64,000 nucleotides of DNA from Actinophytocola sp049647105 (GCF_049647105.1 NZ_JBARWZ010000036.1:37743-101742); one strand, 5' to 3'; positions 17,830 through 26,855 are shown, numbered from the stretch's first letter. A program made the numbers and translations. The notes: generated by a model not told the origin, from the letters alone.

Positions 17830-18611
17830 TGTACGGGAGAAGGGCCCGGCTCGGCGTTGTCGTCCCGTCCACCAACACCACGGTGGAGCCGGAGTTCGCC
17901 GCGCACGTCCCGCACGACGTCGCGGTGTTCGCGACCCGTGTGCTGGTCGCGGAGGTCGGCACGGAGGCGGAGAAGACGGCGAGTCTGCTCGCGATGCACG
18001 ACAGCCTCGACCGCGCGGTGACCGAGCTGGCGAGCGCGGGTGTCGACGCGATCGCCTACGCGTGCACATCGGGCAGCTTCCTCGCCGGTCGCGACTCCGA
18101 CCAGGGCATGTGCGCGGACCTGTCGCGCAGGCACGGCGTGCCGATCGTGACCACCAGCAGCGCGCTGGTGGCGGCGCTGCACGCGTTGTCCGCGACGGCG
18201 CTCGCGGTGGCGACGCCCTACGTCGCGCCGGTCGCCGACGGCGCCACCGCCTACCTTTCGCAGGCCGGTTTCGACGTGGTGGCGCGCAACGACCTGCACA
18301 TCCTGTCCAACCTGGACAAGGGCAGGCTGGAACCGGCGGCCGCCTATCTCGCGGCCACCGGCATGGACCTCGCGGACGCCGACGCCGTGGTGGTCAGCTG
18401 CACCAACTGGCGCACGCTCGACGCGCTCGTCGCGGTCGAGTCCGCCACCGGAAGGCCCGCGATCAGCAGCAACCTCGCCACGTTGTGGGCGCTGTCGCGG
18501 CTCGCCGGGATCGACGAGCGGCTCAGCCCCGGCGTGGCGCTGATGTCGCACCCGCTGCCGGACGTGTTCCGGGCCGAGTGGGCAGTTCCCGAGGGAGTAC
18601 GTCATGGCTGA
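17829..18611 (+). CDS. maleate cis-trans isomerase-like protein (Asp/Glu racemase superfamily)
   Basis: The 260-residue protein has the hallmarks of maleate isomerase and arylmalonate decarboxylase relatives: PSTNTTVEPE near the N-terminus and two cysteine motifs, ACTSGSF (about 78-84) and SCTNWRT (about 190-196), that place one cysteine in each half-domain. Two cysteines are typical of maleate isomerase, which makes fumarate from maleate in nicotinate breakdown. It starts with a one-base TGATG overlap. If it acts on maleate, the pathway here would end in fumarate. Confidence 0.8.
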   Translation: MYGRRARLGVVVPSTNTTVEPEFAAHVPHDVAVFATRVLVAEVGTEAEKTASLLAMHDSLDRAVTELASAGVDAIAYACTSGSFLAGRDSDQGMCADLSRRHGVPIVTTSSALVAALHALSATALAVATPYVAPVADGATAYLSQAGFDVVARNDLHILSNLDKGRLEPAAAYLAATGMDLADADAVVVSCTNWRTLDALVAVESATGRPAISSNLATLWALSRLAGIDERLSPGVALMSHPLPDVFRAEWAVPEGVRHG

Positions 18612-19314
18612 CCCGATCGCGCTCGTGACCGGCGCGGGCGGTGGCATCGGCAGTGTGCTGTGTGCCGACCTCGCCAAGCACGGCTACACGGTCGTCGCCG
18701 CCGATCTCGGTGGCGAGCCGGTGCCCGGCGCCGCCAACACCGTCGCGCTGGACCTGCGGGACGGCGCGTCCTGCCACGCCGCCGTCGCGGCCACGGTGGA
18801 CCGGTTCGGCGGGCTCGACCTGTTGGTCAACAACGCGGGCATCAACGCGAGAGGCAGGACCGAGGACATGCCGGAGGAGGTGTGGCACCCGGTCGTGGAG
18901 GTCAACCTCAGCGGCACCTTCCGGATGTGCCAGGCCGCGCATCCGGCGCTGGCCGCCGTCGGCGGCACCATCGTGAACCTCGCGTCGACCGGCGGTCTCG
19001 TCGCGATCGCCGGCTCGGCCATGTACGGCGTGACCAAGGCCGCGATCATCCAGCTGACCAGGATCCTCGCGATCGAGTGGGCGGGGGCGGGCATCCGCGT
19101 CAACGCGGTCGCGCCGACGATCGTGCCGTCGCCGATGACCGCCGACGTGCTGGACGACGCGGAGTACATGACCGCGAAGCTCGCCACCATCCCGCTCGGC
19201 AGGCTCGTCGAGGCACAGGAGGTCGCCGACGCGGTGCGGTGGCTCGCGTCGCCGGGGTCGGCGATGGTCACCGGCCAGACCATCGCGGTCGACGGCGGGG
19301 TGAGTGTCCTGTGA
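18604..19314 (+). CDS. short-chain dehydrogenase/reductase
   Basis: The 236-residue classical SDR has the nucleotide motif TGAGGGIG at about 10-17, NNAG near 77-80, the catalytic serine in NLASTGG and YGVTK for the Tyr-Lys pair, followed by IRVNAVAP. An Asp follows the second beta strand (VVAADLGG), which usually favours NAD over NADP. It overlaps the previous gene by 8 bases and the next by 4. It presumably oxidises or reduces an alcohol or ketone in the pathway encoded by this operon. Confidence 0.9.
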   Translation: MADPIALVTGAGGGIGSVLCADLAKHGYTVVAADLGGEPVPGAANTVALDLRDGASCHAAVAATVDRFGGLDLLVNNAGINARGRTEDMPEEVWHPVVEVNLSGTFRMCQAAHPALAAVGGTIVNLASTGGLVAIAGSAMYGVTKAAIIQLTRILAIEWAGAGIRVNAVAPTIVPSPMTADVLDDAEYMTAKLATIPLGRLVEAQEVADAVRWLASPGSAMVTGQTIAVDGGVSVL

Positions 19315-20369
19315 CGGCGACGATGGCACCCGCCGAGCCCCGGCGGCCCTGGTCGAAACGGCATCCCGCGCTCCGGTACGCACTCGTCCGCGTCGCGATC
19401 GTGCCGATCTCCCTGTTCGTGCTCGGCAGCGTCTCGTTCGTGCTGGTCTTCTTCATCCCCGGCAACCCGGCGGTCACCATCCTCGGCGACTTCGCCACCC
19501 CGGAACAGATCGAGCGGGTCAACGCCCAGCTCGGTCTCGACCAGCCGCTGTGGGACCGCTACCTGTCCTACTGGGGCCACCTGCTGCAGGGCGACCTCGG
19601 CACCTCGTTCTTCACGAACGAACCGGTGCTGTCCGACATCGGCAAGTTCCTGCCCAACACCGTCGAACTGGTCGTGCTGGCGCTGTTGGTCGCGGTCGGG
19701 CTCGGCCTGCTGATCGGCGTCACCGGCGCGTACTTCGCGCACCGCTGGCCGGACCGGTTCCTGAGCGGCGTCACCTCGGCACTGCAGTCGGTGCCGGACT
19801 TCTTCCTCGCACTCGTCGGCATCTACGTGTTCTTCTTCCTGCTCGGCTGGGCACCGGCACCGATCGGACGGCTGTCGATCGACGCGGGCACCGACCACCC
19901 GCCGTTCCTGATCTTCGGCAGCCTGTTCCGCGGCGACCTCACGACCTTCGGTTCCGCGATGGCGCACGCCGCGCTGCCCGTGCTCGCGCTCGGGCTCGTC
20001 TACTCCGCCTACTTCGCGAAGACCGCGCGCGGCAGCATGGGTGCCGCGCTCACCACCCCGCAGGTCGAGTTCGCGCGGGCGTGCGGGCTGCGGGAGCGCA
20101 CCGTCGTGCGGTACGCGTTCCTCGCCTCGCGCACCACGGTCATCACCTACGTCGCCATCCTGTTCGGCTCGCTGCTTGGCGGCGCGGCCATCGTGGAGCG
20201 GGTGTTCAACTGGCGGGGCATGGGCCAGTGGGCGCTCGAAGGCGTGCTCAAGGTCGACGTGCCGGTCATCCAGGGCTTCGTGATCACCGCGGGCCTGATG
20301 ACCCTGACCCTGTTCCTGCTGCTGGACCTGCTGGTACTGGCCCTGGACCCGAGGGTGAGCTATGAGTGA
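19311..20369 (+). CDS. peptide-type ABC transporter permease (DppB-like)
   Basis: The 352-residue inner-membrane permease has an N-terminal helix, the DppB signature LGLDQPLWDRYLSYWGHLLQ with GDLGTSF, and about six membrane segments. The EAA loop region reads EFARACGLRERTV. GTG 19311 overlaps the SDR stop (GTGA); an ATG at 19323 is an alternative start. It partners with the next gene and two ATPases to import the ligand of the binding protein at 13 kb. Five enzyme genes separate the binding protein from its permeases, which ties the enzymes to the transported compound. Confidence 0.9.
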   Translation: MTATMAPAEPRRPWSKRHPALRYALVRVAIVPISLFVLGSVSFVLVFFIPGNPAVTILGDFATPEQIERVNAQLGLDQPLWDRYLSYWGHLLQGDLGTSFFTNEPVLSDIGKFLPNTVELVVLALLVAVGLGLLIGVTGAYFAHRWPDRFLSGVTSALQSVPDFFLALVGIYVFFFLLGWAPAPIGRLSIDAGTDHPPFLIFGSLFRGDLTTFGSAMAHAALPVLALGLVYSAYFAKTARGSMGAALTTPQVEFARACGLRERTVVRYAFLASRTTVITYVAILFGSLLGGAAIVERVFNWRGMGQWALEGVLKVDVPVIQGFVITAGLMTLTLFLLLDLLVLALDPRVSYE

Positions 20370-21216
20370 GCCGACTCTGACAAGGCCAGGGCCCGGTGCG
20401 GTGACCCGGTGCTGGCTGTTCCTGCGTGCCAACCCTGGCATCACGTTCGGCGGCGGGATACTGCTCCTGATGCTGCTGGCCGCGTTCTTCGCGCCACTGC
20501 CGTACGGGCCGACCACGCCGGACCCGACGAACGTGCTGCAGACCCCGTCCGGCGCGCACATCTTCGGCACCGACGCCAACGGCTTCGACGTGTTCTCCCG
20601 GGTCGTCGCGGCCGGGCGGCGGGACCTGCCGCTCGCGCTGATCGGCACCCTCGCGTCCCTGGTGATCGGCCTGCTGGTCGGGCTGCCGCTCTCCACGAAG
20701 AGCCCGTGGAGCGAGCGGCTGATGCGTGCACTCGACGCGTTCCAGTCGTTCCCGCTGATCGTGCTTTCGGTGACGATCGTGTCGCTGACCGGCAACAACA
20801 TCCAGAACATCGTCTACGCCATCGTGATCATCAACGGGCCGCGCTTCATCCGGCTGATCCGCGGCGAGGCACTGTCCATTCGCGACGGACGGTTCATCGA
20901 GGCCGCGGTCGCGACGGGCGCGCGGCCGAGGCGGATCGTGTTCCGCCACATCATGCCCAACGTCGTCCACGTGTGCCTGGTGCAGTGCTCGCTCACCGCC
21001 GCCAACGCGGTGATCGTCATCGCGGCGCTGAACTTCCTCGGCGTCGGCGTGTCCCCGCCCGACCCGACGTGGGGGTCGATGGTGCAGGTCGGTGCGCAGG
21101 GCATCTCGACCGGGCAGTGGTGGGTCGCGATGTGGCCCGGGGTGGCGATCTTCATCGCGATCGCGAGCCTGAACGTGCTCGCCAACGGGATCCAGCGCAG
21201 GGTGGAGGGGAGCTGA
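20362..21216 (+). CDS. peptide-type ABC transporter permease (DppC-like)
   Basis: The 284-residue permease has the DppC signature FGTDANGFDVFSRV after the first helix, and an EAA-type loop in RFIEAAVATGARPRRIVFRH. It contains FLGVGVSPPDPTWGSM, typical of this subunit. It overlaps the DppB-like gene by 8 bases and is followed by the ATPase gene after one base. It forms the heterodimeric channel with DppB. Confidence 0.92.
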   Translation: MSEPTLTRPGPGAVTRCWLFLRANPGITFGGGILLLMLLAAFFAPLPYGPTTPDPTNVLQTPSGAHIFGTDANGFDVFSRVVAAGRRDLPLALIGTLASLVIGLLVGLPLSTKSPWSERLMRALDAFQSFPLIVLSVTIVSLTGNNIQNIVYAIVIINGPRFIRLIRGEALSIRDGRFIEAAVATGARPRRIVFRHIMPNVVHVCLVQCSLTAANAVIVIAALNFLGVGVSPPDPTWGSMVQVGAQGISTGQWWVAMWPGVAIFIAIASLNVLANGIQRRVEGS

Positions 21217-21217
21217 C

Positions 21218-22033
21218 ATGCTGAGCGTTTCCGGGCTCACGACCGAGTTCCGCACCCGCGTGAGCGGGGTGCGGGCCATCGAGGACATCTCCTTCGAGGT
21301 GCCGCAGGGCGTCGCGGTCGGGCTGGTCGGCGAGACCGGCTCCGGCAAGTCCGTGACGATCAGGTCGATCCTCGGCCTCCTGCCCGCCAGCGGCCGGGTC
21401 GTCGCAGGCCGGGCCGACTTCGACGGGGTGGACCTGTGCACGGCGAGCCGCAAGCAGCTGCGCGGCATCCGCGGCAGGCGGATCGGTTTCGTCGCGCAGA
21501 ACCCGTTCGGCTCGCTCAATCCGGTGCTGTCCATCGAGAAGCAGTTCGCCAACGTGATCCGCGCGCACCGGAAGCTGAGCAGGGCCGACGTCCGCTCGCT
21601 GGCGATGGAGCGACTCGACTCGGTTCAGGTCCGAGGGCCGGAGCGGGTGCTGCGCGGGTACGCCCACGAGCTGTCCGGTGGCATGGCGCAACGGGTGGTG
21701 ATCGCGCTCGCGATGCTGCACGATCCACCGCTCGTGATCGCCGACGAGCCGACCACGGCGCTGGACGTCACCGTGCAGCGCCAGATCCTCGACCTTATCG
21801 ACGGGCAGGTCTCGGCAGGCAACCGGTCGCTGCTGCTCGTCACCCACGACCTCGGTGTGGTCGCCCAGTACTGCAGGCAGGTCGTCGTCATGAAGTCGGG
21901 ACACGTGGTGGAGACCGGCGCGGTCGCCGACGTGTTCGGGGACCCTCAGCACGCCTACACCAGGCAGTTGCTGGCCGCGGTGCCGCCAGCGCCGTGGTCG
22001 ATGGCCGCGAAGGCGGAGGTGACGGGCGCATGA
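21218..22033 (+). CDS. peptide-type ABC transporter ATP-binding protein (DppD-like)
   Basis: The 271-residue ATPase shows Walker A GETGSGKS, the signature LSGGMAQRV, Walker B LVIADEPTTALD and the switch histidine in VTHDL. It lacks the long cysteine-containing C-terminal tail of many DppD proteins and ends soon after HAYTRQLLAAVPP, so it is a short version. It overlaps the next ATPase by ATGA. It energises import with the downstream DppF-like subunit. Confidence 0.92.
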   Translation: MLSVSGLTTEFRTRVSGVRAIEDISFEVPQGVAVGLVGETGSGKSVTIRSILGLLPASGRVVAGRADFDGVDLCTASRKQLRGIRGRRIGFVAQNPFGSLNPVLSIEKQFANVIRAHRKLSRADVRSLAMERLDSVQVRGPERVLRGYAHELSGGMAQRVVIALAMLHDPPLVIADEPTTALDVTVQRQILDLIDGQVSAGNRSLLLVTHDLGVVAQYCRQVVVMKSGHVVETGAVADVFGDPQHAYTRQLLAAVPPAPWSMAAKAEVTGA

Positions 22034-23028
22034 GCGAGTCATCTTCCCGGCAGCTGATGGAACTGACCGACATCCGGCATGTCTTCCGCCGCGGCGGCAA
22101 GGAGGTGCACGCGATCAACGGGGTCTCGCTGTCGGTCGGTGCCGGCGAGACGGTCGCGGTGATCGGCGAGAGCGGGTCAGGCAAGTCGACGCTCGGCCGG
22201 GTCGCGCTCGGGCTGATCACCCCGTCGGCGGGCTCGGTGACCTTCGACGGGACCACGCTCGGCGGGCTGTCGAAGACGGAGCTGCGCGGGATGCGCTCCC
22301 GCATGCAGGTGGTGTTCCAGGAACCGTACGAGTCGCTGAACCCGCGCATCAGGGTCGGCGACATCGTCGAGGAGCCGTTGATCATCCACCGAGGCGAGCT
22401 GTCCAGGTCGCAGCGCCGCGCGAAGGTCACGGCGATGCTCGAACGGGTCGGCCTCGCGCCGGAGCACGCCGAGCGCTACCCGCGCAACCTGTCCGGCGGA
22501 CAGCAGCAGCGGATCGGGATCGCGCGGGCCATCATCACCGAGCCGGAGCTGGTGGTGCTGGACGAGCCGACGTCCTCGCTGGACGTCTCGGTGCGGGCCC
22601 GCGTGCTCGACCTGCTGCGGGACCTGCAGCGGGAACAGGGCATCTCCTACATCTTCATCTCCCACGACCTCGCCACCGTCGGGCTGATCAGCGACCGCGT
22701 CGCGGTGATGTACCTCGGGCAGATCGTCGAGCAGGGGCCGACCGAGGAGGTGCTCGGCAACCCGAAACACCCGTACACCAAGGCGTTGCTGTCGGCGACG
22801 CTCTCCACGGTGGTGGGGGAGAAGCGCGAGCACGTGCCGTTGCGCGGCGAGATCCCCAACCCGTCGTCGGCCCCGGTCGCCTGTGTCCTCAGTGGACGCT
22901 GCCCGATCGAGATCGAGGAGTGCTCCTCGGGACCGGTCGCGCCGCGCCGGATCGCGGAGCGGCACGACGTGGCCTGCCTGCGTGCGGAGCGGGTCGACAG
23001 CCTGCTCGCCGTCGGGGAACCGGAGTGA
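22030..23028 (+). CDS. peptide-type ABC transporter ATP-binding protein (DppF-like)
   Basis: The 332-residue ATPase has Walker A GESGSGKS, signature LSGGQQQRI, Walker B LVVLDEPTSSLD and SHDLATV. It includes the oligopeptide-transporter C-terminal domain (HPYTKALLSA, then several cysteines including CVLSGRCPIEIEEC). It is coupled to both neighbours by 4-base overlaps. With the upstream subunit it forms the ATPase heterodimer of the importer. Confidence 0.92.
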   Translation: MSESSSRQLMELTDIRHVFRRGGKEVHAINGVSLSVGAGETVAVIGESGSGKSTLGRVALGLITPSAGSVTFDGTTLGGLSKTELRGMRSRMQVVFQEPYESLNPRIRVGDIVEEPLIIHRGELSRSQRRAKVTAMLERVGLAPEHAERYPRNLSGGQQQRIGIARAIITEPELVVLDEPTSSLDVSVRARVLDLLRDLQREQGISYIFISHDLATVGLISDRVAVMYLGQIVEQGPTEEVLGNPKHPYTKALLSATLSTVVGEKREHVPLRGEIPNPSSAPVACVLSGRCPIEIEECSSGPVAPRRIAERHDVACLRAERVDSLLAVGEPE

Positions 23029-23837
23029 AGGCCGGCTATCTGCGTGCCCCGTGGGGCCTGGTGCACTACCGGGCGGCCGAGGAACAGGTCCATGACGATC
23101 GGCCGTTGCTGGTGATGCTGCACCAGAGCCCGCTGTCGTCGCGCCGGTACCGCAAGGTGCTCGGCGAGCTCGCCAGGTTCTGCGTGCCCGTCGCCGTGGA
23201 CACCCCGGGATACGGGTGTTCCGAGGTGGGCTCCGGCGTCGGCAGGGACGAGTGGACCGTCGACCGGTACGCCGACCTGGCGTGGTTCGTCGCCGACGCG
23301 TTCGGCGCCGAACGGCCATGGCTGTTCGGCAGGGCCACCGGCGCGGTGTTCGCACTGCACGCCGCCGCCCGGCGCCCGGGTCGGGCGGCGGGTGTGGTCC
23401 TGCACGGTGTGCCGGTCTACACCGAGGAGGAGAAGGCGGCCAGGCTCGCCGACTTCGCGCCGCCGTACACGCCGACACCGGACGGGGCCCACCTGGACTG
23501 GATCTGGCGGCGGGTCACCGGCGAGTACCCGTGGGCCGGGCCGGAGCTGGTCACCGACCTGGTGCGGGACTACCTGCACGCCGGCCCCGACTTCGCGTCG
23601 TCCTACCGGGCGATCTGGCGCCACGACCTGCACGCGTCCGCACGGCGGGCAGGCAAGGTGGACCTGTTGCTCGCCGGCTCGGCCGACCGGATCGGCTACA
23701 TGCACGAACGGGCGGTCACCGCGATCGAGCACCGGGAGGCCCGGGTGCTGCCGGGTGCCACCGACTTCGTGGCCGAACAGGACCCGGCCGCGTTCTGCCG
23801 CGCACTCGCGGCCGTCATCGAGACCAAGGGGGCATGA
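23025..23837 (+). CDS. alpha/beta hydrolase-fold protein lacking nucleophile and catalytic His
   Basis: The 270-residue protein has a clear alpha/beta hydrolase layout: an HQSP oxyanion segment at about 33-36, DTPGYG near 59-64, the nucleophile elbow region and the late SADRIG acidic turn. At the elbow the GxSxG motif reads GRATG, so the nucleophile position 104 is Ala. Near the C-terminus, where GAGHF is usual, it reads GATDF, putting Asp at about 247 in place of His. Both core catalytic residues are therefore missing in an otherwise intact frame. It may be a non-hydrolytic enzyme or binding protein. It is coupled by GTGA to the ATPase gene. Confidence 0.8.
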   Translation: MKAGYLRAPWGLVHYRAAEEQVHDDRPLLVMLHQSPLSSRRYRKVLGELARFCVPVAVDTPGYGCSEVGSGVGRDEWTVDRYADLAWFVADAFGAERPWLFGRATGAVFALHAAARRPGRAAGVVLHGVPVYTEEEKAARLADFAPPYTPTPDGAHLDWIWRRVTGEYPWAGPELVTDLVRDYLHAGPDFASSYRAIWRHDLHASARRAGKVDLLLAGSADRIGYMHERAVTAIEHREARVLPGATDFVAEQDPAAFCRALAAVIETKGA

Positions 23838-23841
23838 GCAC

Positions 23842-23958
23842 GTGAGTGACGGACCGCTGTCCGCGCACCGGGTACCGCTGGTGGAACGGGGTATCCATCT
23901 CGTCGAGACGCTGGACCTCGAGGAACTGGCCGTGGTCCAAGGGGAGGTGCACCAGTGA
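23842..23958 (+). CDS. 38-aa coupled small ORF, possible remnant of a cyclase-family (PF04199) C-terminus
   Basis: GTG 23842 is preceded by AAGGGGG at a normal spacing, and its stop overlaps the next GTG by 4 bases, so it is arranged as a real coupled gene. The sequence RGIHLVETLDLEELA resembles the end of kynurenine-formamidase-like cyclases, where a similar VENLDL segment is common. It may be the last piece of a deleted cyclase gene kept because it provides the AAGGGGAGG ribosome site and coupling for the PrpD-like gene. The family link is from memory and weak. Confidence 0.35.
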   Translation: MSDGPLSAHRVPLVERGIHLVETLDLEELAVVQGEVHQ

Positions 23959-25394
23959 CCGAGCAGACGACCGAACCGACGCTGAGCAGGCGACTCGCGT
24001 GCTTCGCCGACACCGTCCGGCGCACGACGCTGCCCGAGGAGGTCGCATCGAGTGTGCGCGACCGGATCCTCGACGTGCTCGGCCTGTGCGTCGCGGCGCG
24101 ACGGCTCGACACGAGCGCCGCCGCACTCGCGTACGTGCGTGAGCAGGGCGGCGCCGGGCAGGCACACGTGATCGGCGACGCGACGCTCGTGCCAGCGGCG
24201 CTCGCCGCGCTCGCCAACGGGGTGCTGGCGCACTCGCTGGACTACGACGACACGCACCTGCCGTCGGTGCTGCACCCCAGTGCGTCGGTCGTGCCCGCCG
24301 CGCTGGCCGCTGCCGAGGCGGCGGGCGCGGACGGGGACGCGGTGCTCGCCGCGGTCGCCGCCGGGCTCGAGGTGTGCGTCCGCCTCGGCATGGCGGGCTA
24401 CGACCGGGACGCGAAGAACTCGACGTACTTCGAGCACGGCCAGCACGCCACGTCGATCTGCGGCGCCATCGGCGGCGCGGTCGCGGCGGCGATGCTGCTG
24501 GGCCTTGACGAGGACGGCATCGCCAACACCATCGGGGTGTCCGCGTCGATGGCCGCGGGCGTGATCGAGGCCAACCGCACCGGCGGCACGGTGAAACGGC
24601 TGCACTGCGGGTGGGCGGCGCACGCCGCGGTGAGTGCGGCACAGCTGGTGCGGCACGGCTTCACCGGCCCGCCGACCGTCCTGGAAGGCCGGTTCGGGTT
24701 CTTCGAGGCGTTCCTGCGCGGCGAGTTCGACCCGGCCGAGATCACCGACGGGCTTGGTGAACGCTGGACCGTGCCGGGCATCTTCTTCAAGCCCTACCCG
24801 GCGAACCACTTCACCCACACCATCGTCGACGCGGGTCGCGCGCTGCGCGAGCAGGGCGTCGACCCGGCGGAGATCGAGTCGCTGACCATCGGGGTGCCCG
24901 CCGCCGTGGTGCGCACGGTCGGCGAGCCGATCGCACGCAAGCGCACCCCGGCCACCACCTACGAGGCGCAGTTCAGTGGCCCGTACGCCGCGGTCGTCGG
25001 GCTGCTCGGCGGCGCGGGCCTCGGTGCGTCCTACGCGGACTACGCCGAGGCGCTGCTCGGCGAACCCGCTCGCGTCCGGCTGATGGCGTGCACCGACGTG
25101 GTCGCCGACGACGAGTGCTCGGCGATCTTCCCGTACCAGTTCCCCGCCGTGCTCCTGGCGCGAACCCGCGACGGTCGCGAGTGGACGGCCAAGGTGCTCG
25201 TCAACCGCGGCGGCCCCGACCACCCGCTCACCATCGACGAGCTGCGTGCGAAGTTCCGCGACAACGTGGCCGGTGTGCTGACCGACGACGCGGCGGGTGC
25301 CGTCGAGAAGTGCGTCGCCGGACTGGGGAACGGCACGCGCCCCGACGAACTGCTCGCGCTCGCCCACGAACAGAAGGAACAAGGGGATGTCTGA
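23955..25394 (+). CDS. MmgE/PrpD family protein
   Basis: The 479-residue protein belongs to the 2-methylcitrate dehydratase/iminodisuccinate epimerase superfamily. Diagnostic segments are LAHSLDYDDTH (about 92-102) and RTGGTVKRLHCGWAA (about 209-223), followed by KPYPANHFTHT. Family members remove water from, or epimerise, citrate- or aspartate-like acids without metal. It begins at GTG 23955, overlapping the 38-aa ORF. A paralog lies at 44.2 kb, also inside a peptide-type transporter operon. The substrate is not predictable. Confidence 0.88.
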   Translation: MTEQTTEPTLSRRLACFADTVRRTTLPEEVASSVRDRILDVLGLCVAARRLDTSAAALAYVREQGGAGQAHVIGDATLVPAALAALANGVLAHSLDYDDTHLPSVLHPSASVVPAALAAAEAAGADGDAVLAAVAAGLEVCVRLGMAGYDRDAKNSTYFEHGQHATSICGAIGGAVAAAMLLGLDEDGIANTIGVSASMAAGVIEANRTGGTVKRLHCGWAAHAAVSAAQLVRHGFTGPPTVLEGRFGFFEAFLRGEFDPAEITDGLGERWTVPGIFFKPYPANHFTHTIVDAGRALREQGVDPAEIESLTIGVPAAVVRTVGEPIARKRTPATTYEAQFSGPYAAVVGLLGGAGLGASYADYAEALLGEPARVRLMACTDVVADDECSAIFPYQFPAVLLARTRDGREWTAKVLVNRGGPDHPLTIDELRAKFRDNVAGVLTDDAAGAVEKCVAGLGNGTRPDELLALAHEQKEQGDV

Positions 25395-26850
25395 GTACGA
25401 CCTGGTACTGCACAACATCGAGCTGGTCCGGCCGGGCGCCGACGCACCGGAGCGCACCGCGATCGCGGTACGCGACGGGAGGATCGCCGGTGTCGGTCCC
25501 GAGCTGGCCGGCGCGGCCGCGACCGAGGTCGTCGACGGCGGCGGGAAGCTCGCGTTCCCCGGCGTCGTCGACGCACACCAGCACTGGGGCATCTACAACG
25601 AGCTGGGTGCCGACACCGAGTCGGAGAGCAGGGCGTGCGCGCAGGGCGGGGTCACCACCGCCCTGACCTACATGCGGACGGGGCAGTACTACCTGAACAA
25701 GGGCGGCGAGTACGGCACGTTCTTCCCCGAGGTGCTCGCCACCAGCGAGGGCCGGTCCCATGTGGACTACGGGTTCCATCTCGCGCCGATGATGAGCAGG
25801 CACATCGAGGAGATCCCCGAGCTGGTCGAGAAGTTCGGCGTGCCGTCGTTCAAGGTGTTCATGTTCTACGGCTCCCACGGCCTGCACGGCCGGTCCAGCG
25901 ACCAGAGCAAGTTCCTCATGATCCCCGATGGCGAGCGGTACGACTACGCGCACTTCGAGTTCGTGATGCGCGGCATCCAGGCCGCGCGTGAGGCCTTCCC
26001 CGACCGCGCCGACGAGATCTCCCTTTCGCTGCACTGCGAGACCGCCGAGATCATGACCGCGTACACGAAGATCGTGGAGCGCGACGGGAAGCTGACCGGC
26101 CTCGAGGCGTACTCGGCGTCCCGCCCAGCGCACTCGGAGGGCCTCGCGATCTCGATCGCGTCGTACCTGGCGCACGAGACCGGGCTCGCGAACATCAACC
26201 TGCTGCACCTGAGCTCCCGCAAGGCGGTCGACGCCGCGCTGCGGATGGCGGAGGCGTTCCCGCACATCGACTTCCGGCGCGAGGTGACCATCGGGCACCT
26301 GCTCGCGACGTTCCGCACCGCGCACGGCATCGGCGGCAAGGTGAACCCGCCGCTGCGCGACCAGGACGACGTGGACGCGCTGTGGGAGTATGTCCTGGAC
26401 GGCACCGTCGACTGGGTGGTCAGCGACCACGCCTGCTGCCGCGACGAGACGAAGTTCGGTTCGCCGCGCGAGGACGTGTTCGTGGCGAAGTCCGGGTTCG
26501 GCGGCACCGAGTACCTGCTGGCAGGCCTGGTGTCGGAGGGCCGACGGCGTGGCCTGCCGCTGGGCCGGGTCGCGGAGCTGATCTCCAGGAACCCGGCGCG
26601 GCGGTACGGCCTGCGTACCAAGGGCGACGTCGCGGTCGGCTTCGACGCGGACATCGCGCTGGTGGACCCGGACCACACGTGGGTGGTCCGCGCGGCCGAC
26701 TCCGAGTCGACGCAGGAGTACACCCCGTTCGAGGGCTTCGAGCTGTCCGCCCGGGTCACCGACACGTTCCTCCGGGGCCGGCGGGTACTGGCGGAGGGCA
26801 GGGTGACCGGTGAACCGGCGGGCCGGTACCTGTCCCGCCCGACGGCGTAG
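25387..26850 (+). CDS. dihydropyrimidinase/hydantoinase-like amidohydrolase
   Basis: The 487-residue enzyme has the full set of binuclear metal ligands of cyclic amidohydrolases: H64 and H66 in DAHQH, K156 in FKVF (the carboxylated lysine), H216 in SLHCET, H274 in LLHLSS and D347 in VSDHACC. It should open a cyclic amide or imide ring (hydantoin, dihydropyrimidine, allantoin or a related lactam). It overlaps the PrpD stop by 8 bases and closes the operon. Its presence is the main hint that the imported compound has, or is converted to, a cyclic amide. It ends 5 bases from the convergent exchanger gene. Confidence 0.85.
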   Translation: MSEYDLVLHNIELVRPGADAPERTAIAVRDGRIAGVGPELAGAAATEVVDGGGKLAFPGVVDAHQHWGIYNELGADTESESRACAQGGVTTALTYMRTGQYYLNKGGEYGTFFPEVLATSEGRSHVDYGFHLAPMMSRHIEEIPELVEKFGVPSFKVFMFYGSHGLHGRSSDQSKFLMIPDGERYDYAHFEFVMRGIQAAREAFPDRADEISLSLHCETAEIMTAYTKIVERDGKLTGLEAYSASRPAHSEGLAISIASYLAHETGLANINLLHLSSRKAVDAALRMAEAFPHIDFRREVTIGHLLATFRTAHGIGGKVNPPLRDQDDVDALWEYVLDGTVDWVVSDHACCRDETKFGSPREDVFVAKSGFGGTEYLLAGLVSEGRRRGLPLGRVAELISRNPARRYGLRTKGDVAVGFDADIALVDPDHTWVVRAADSESTQEYTPFEGFELSARVTDTFLRGRRVLAEGRVTGEPAGRYLSRPTA

Positions 26851-26855
26851 GGCCA

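Noticed and set aside
22647..25592. Very long minus-strand open frame (about 980 codons) opposite the hydrolase and PrpD genes
   Set aside because: High GC leaves the antisense frame open; the plus-strand genes show family motifs and stop-start coupling.
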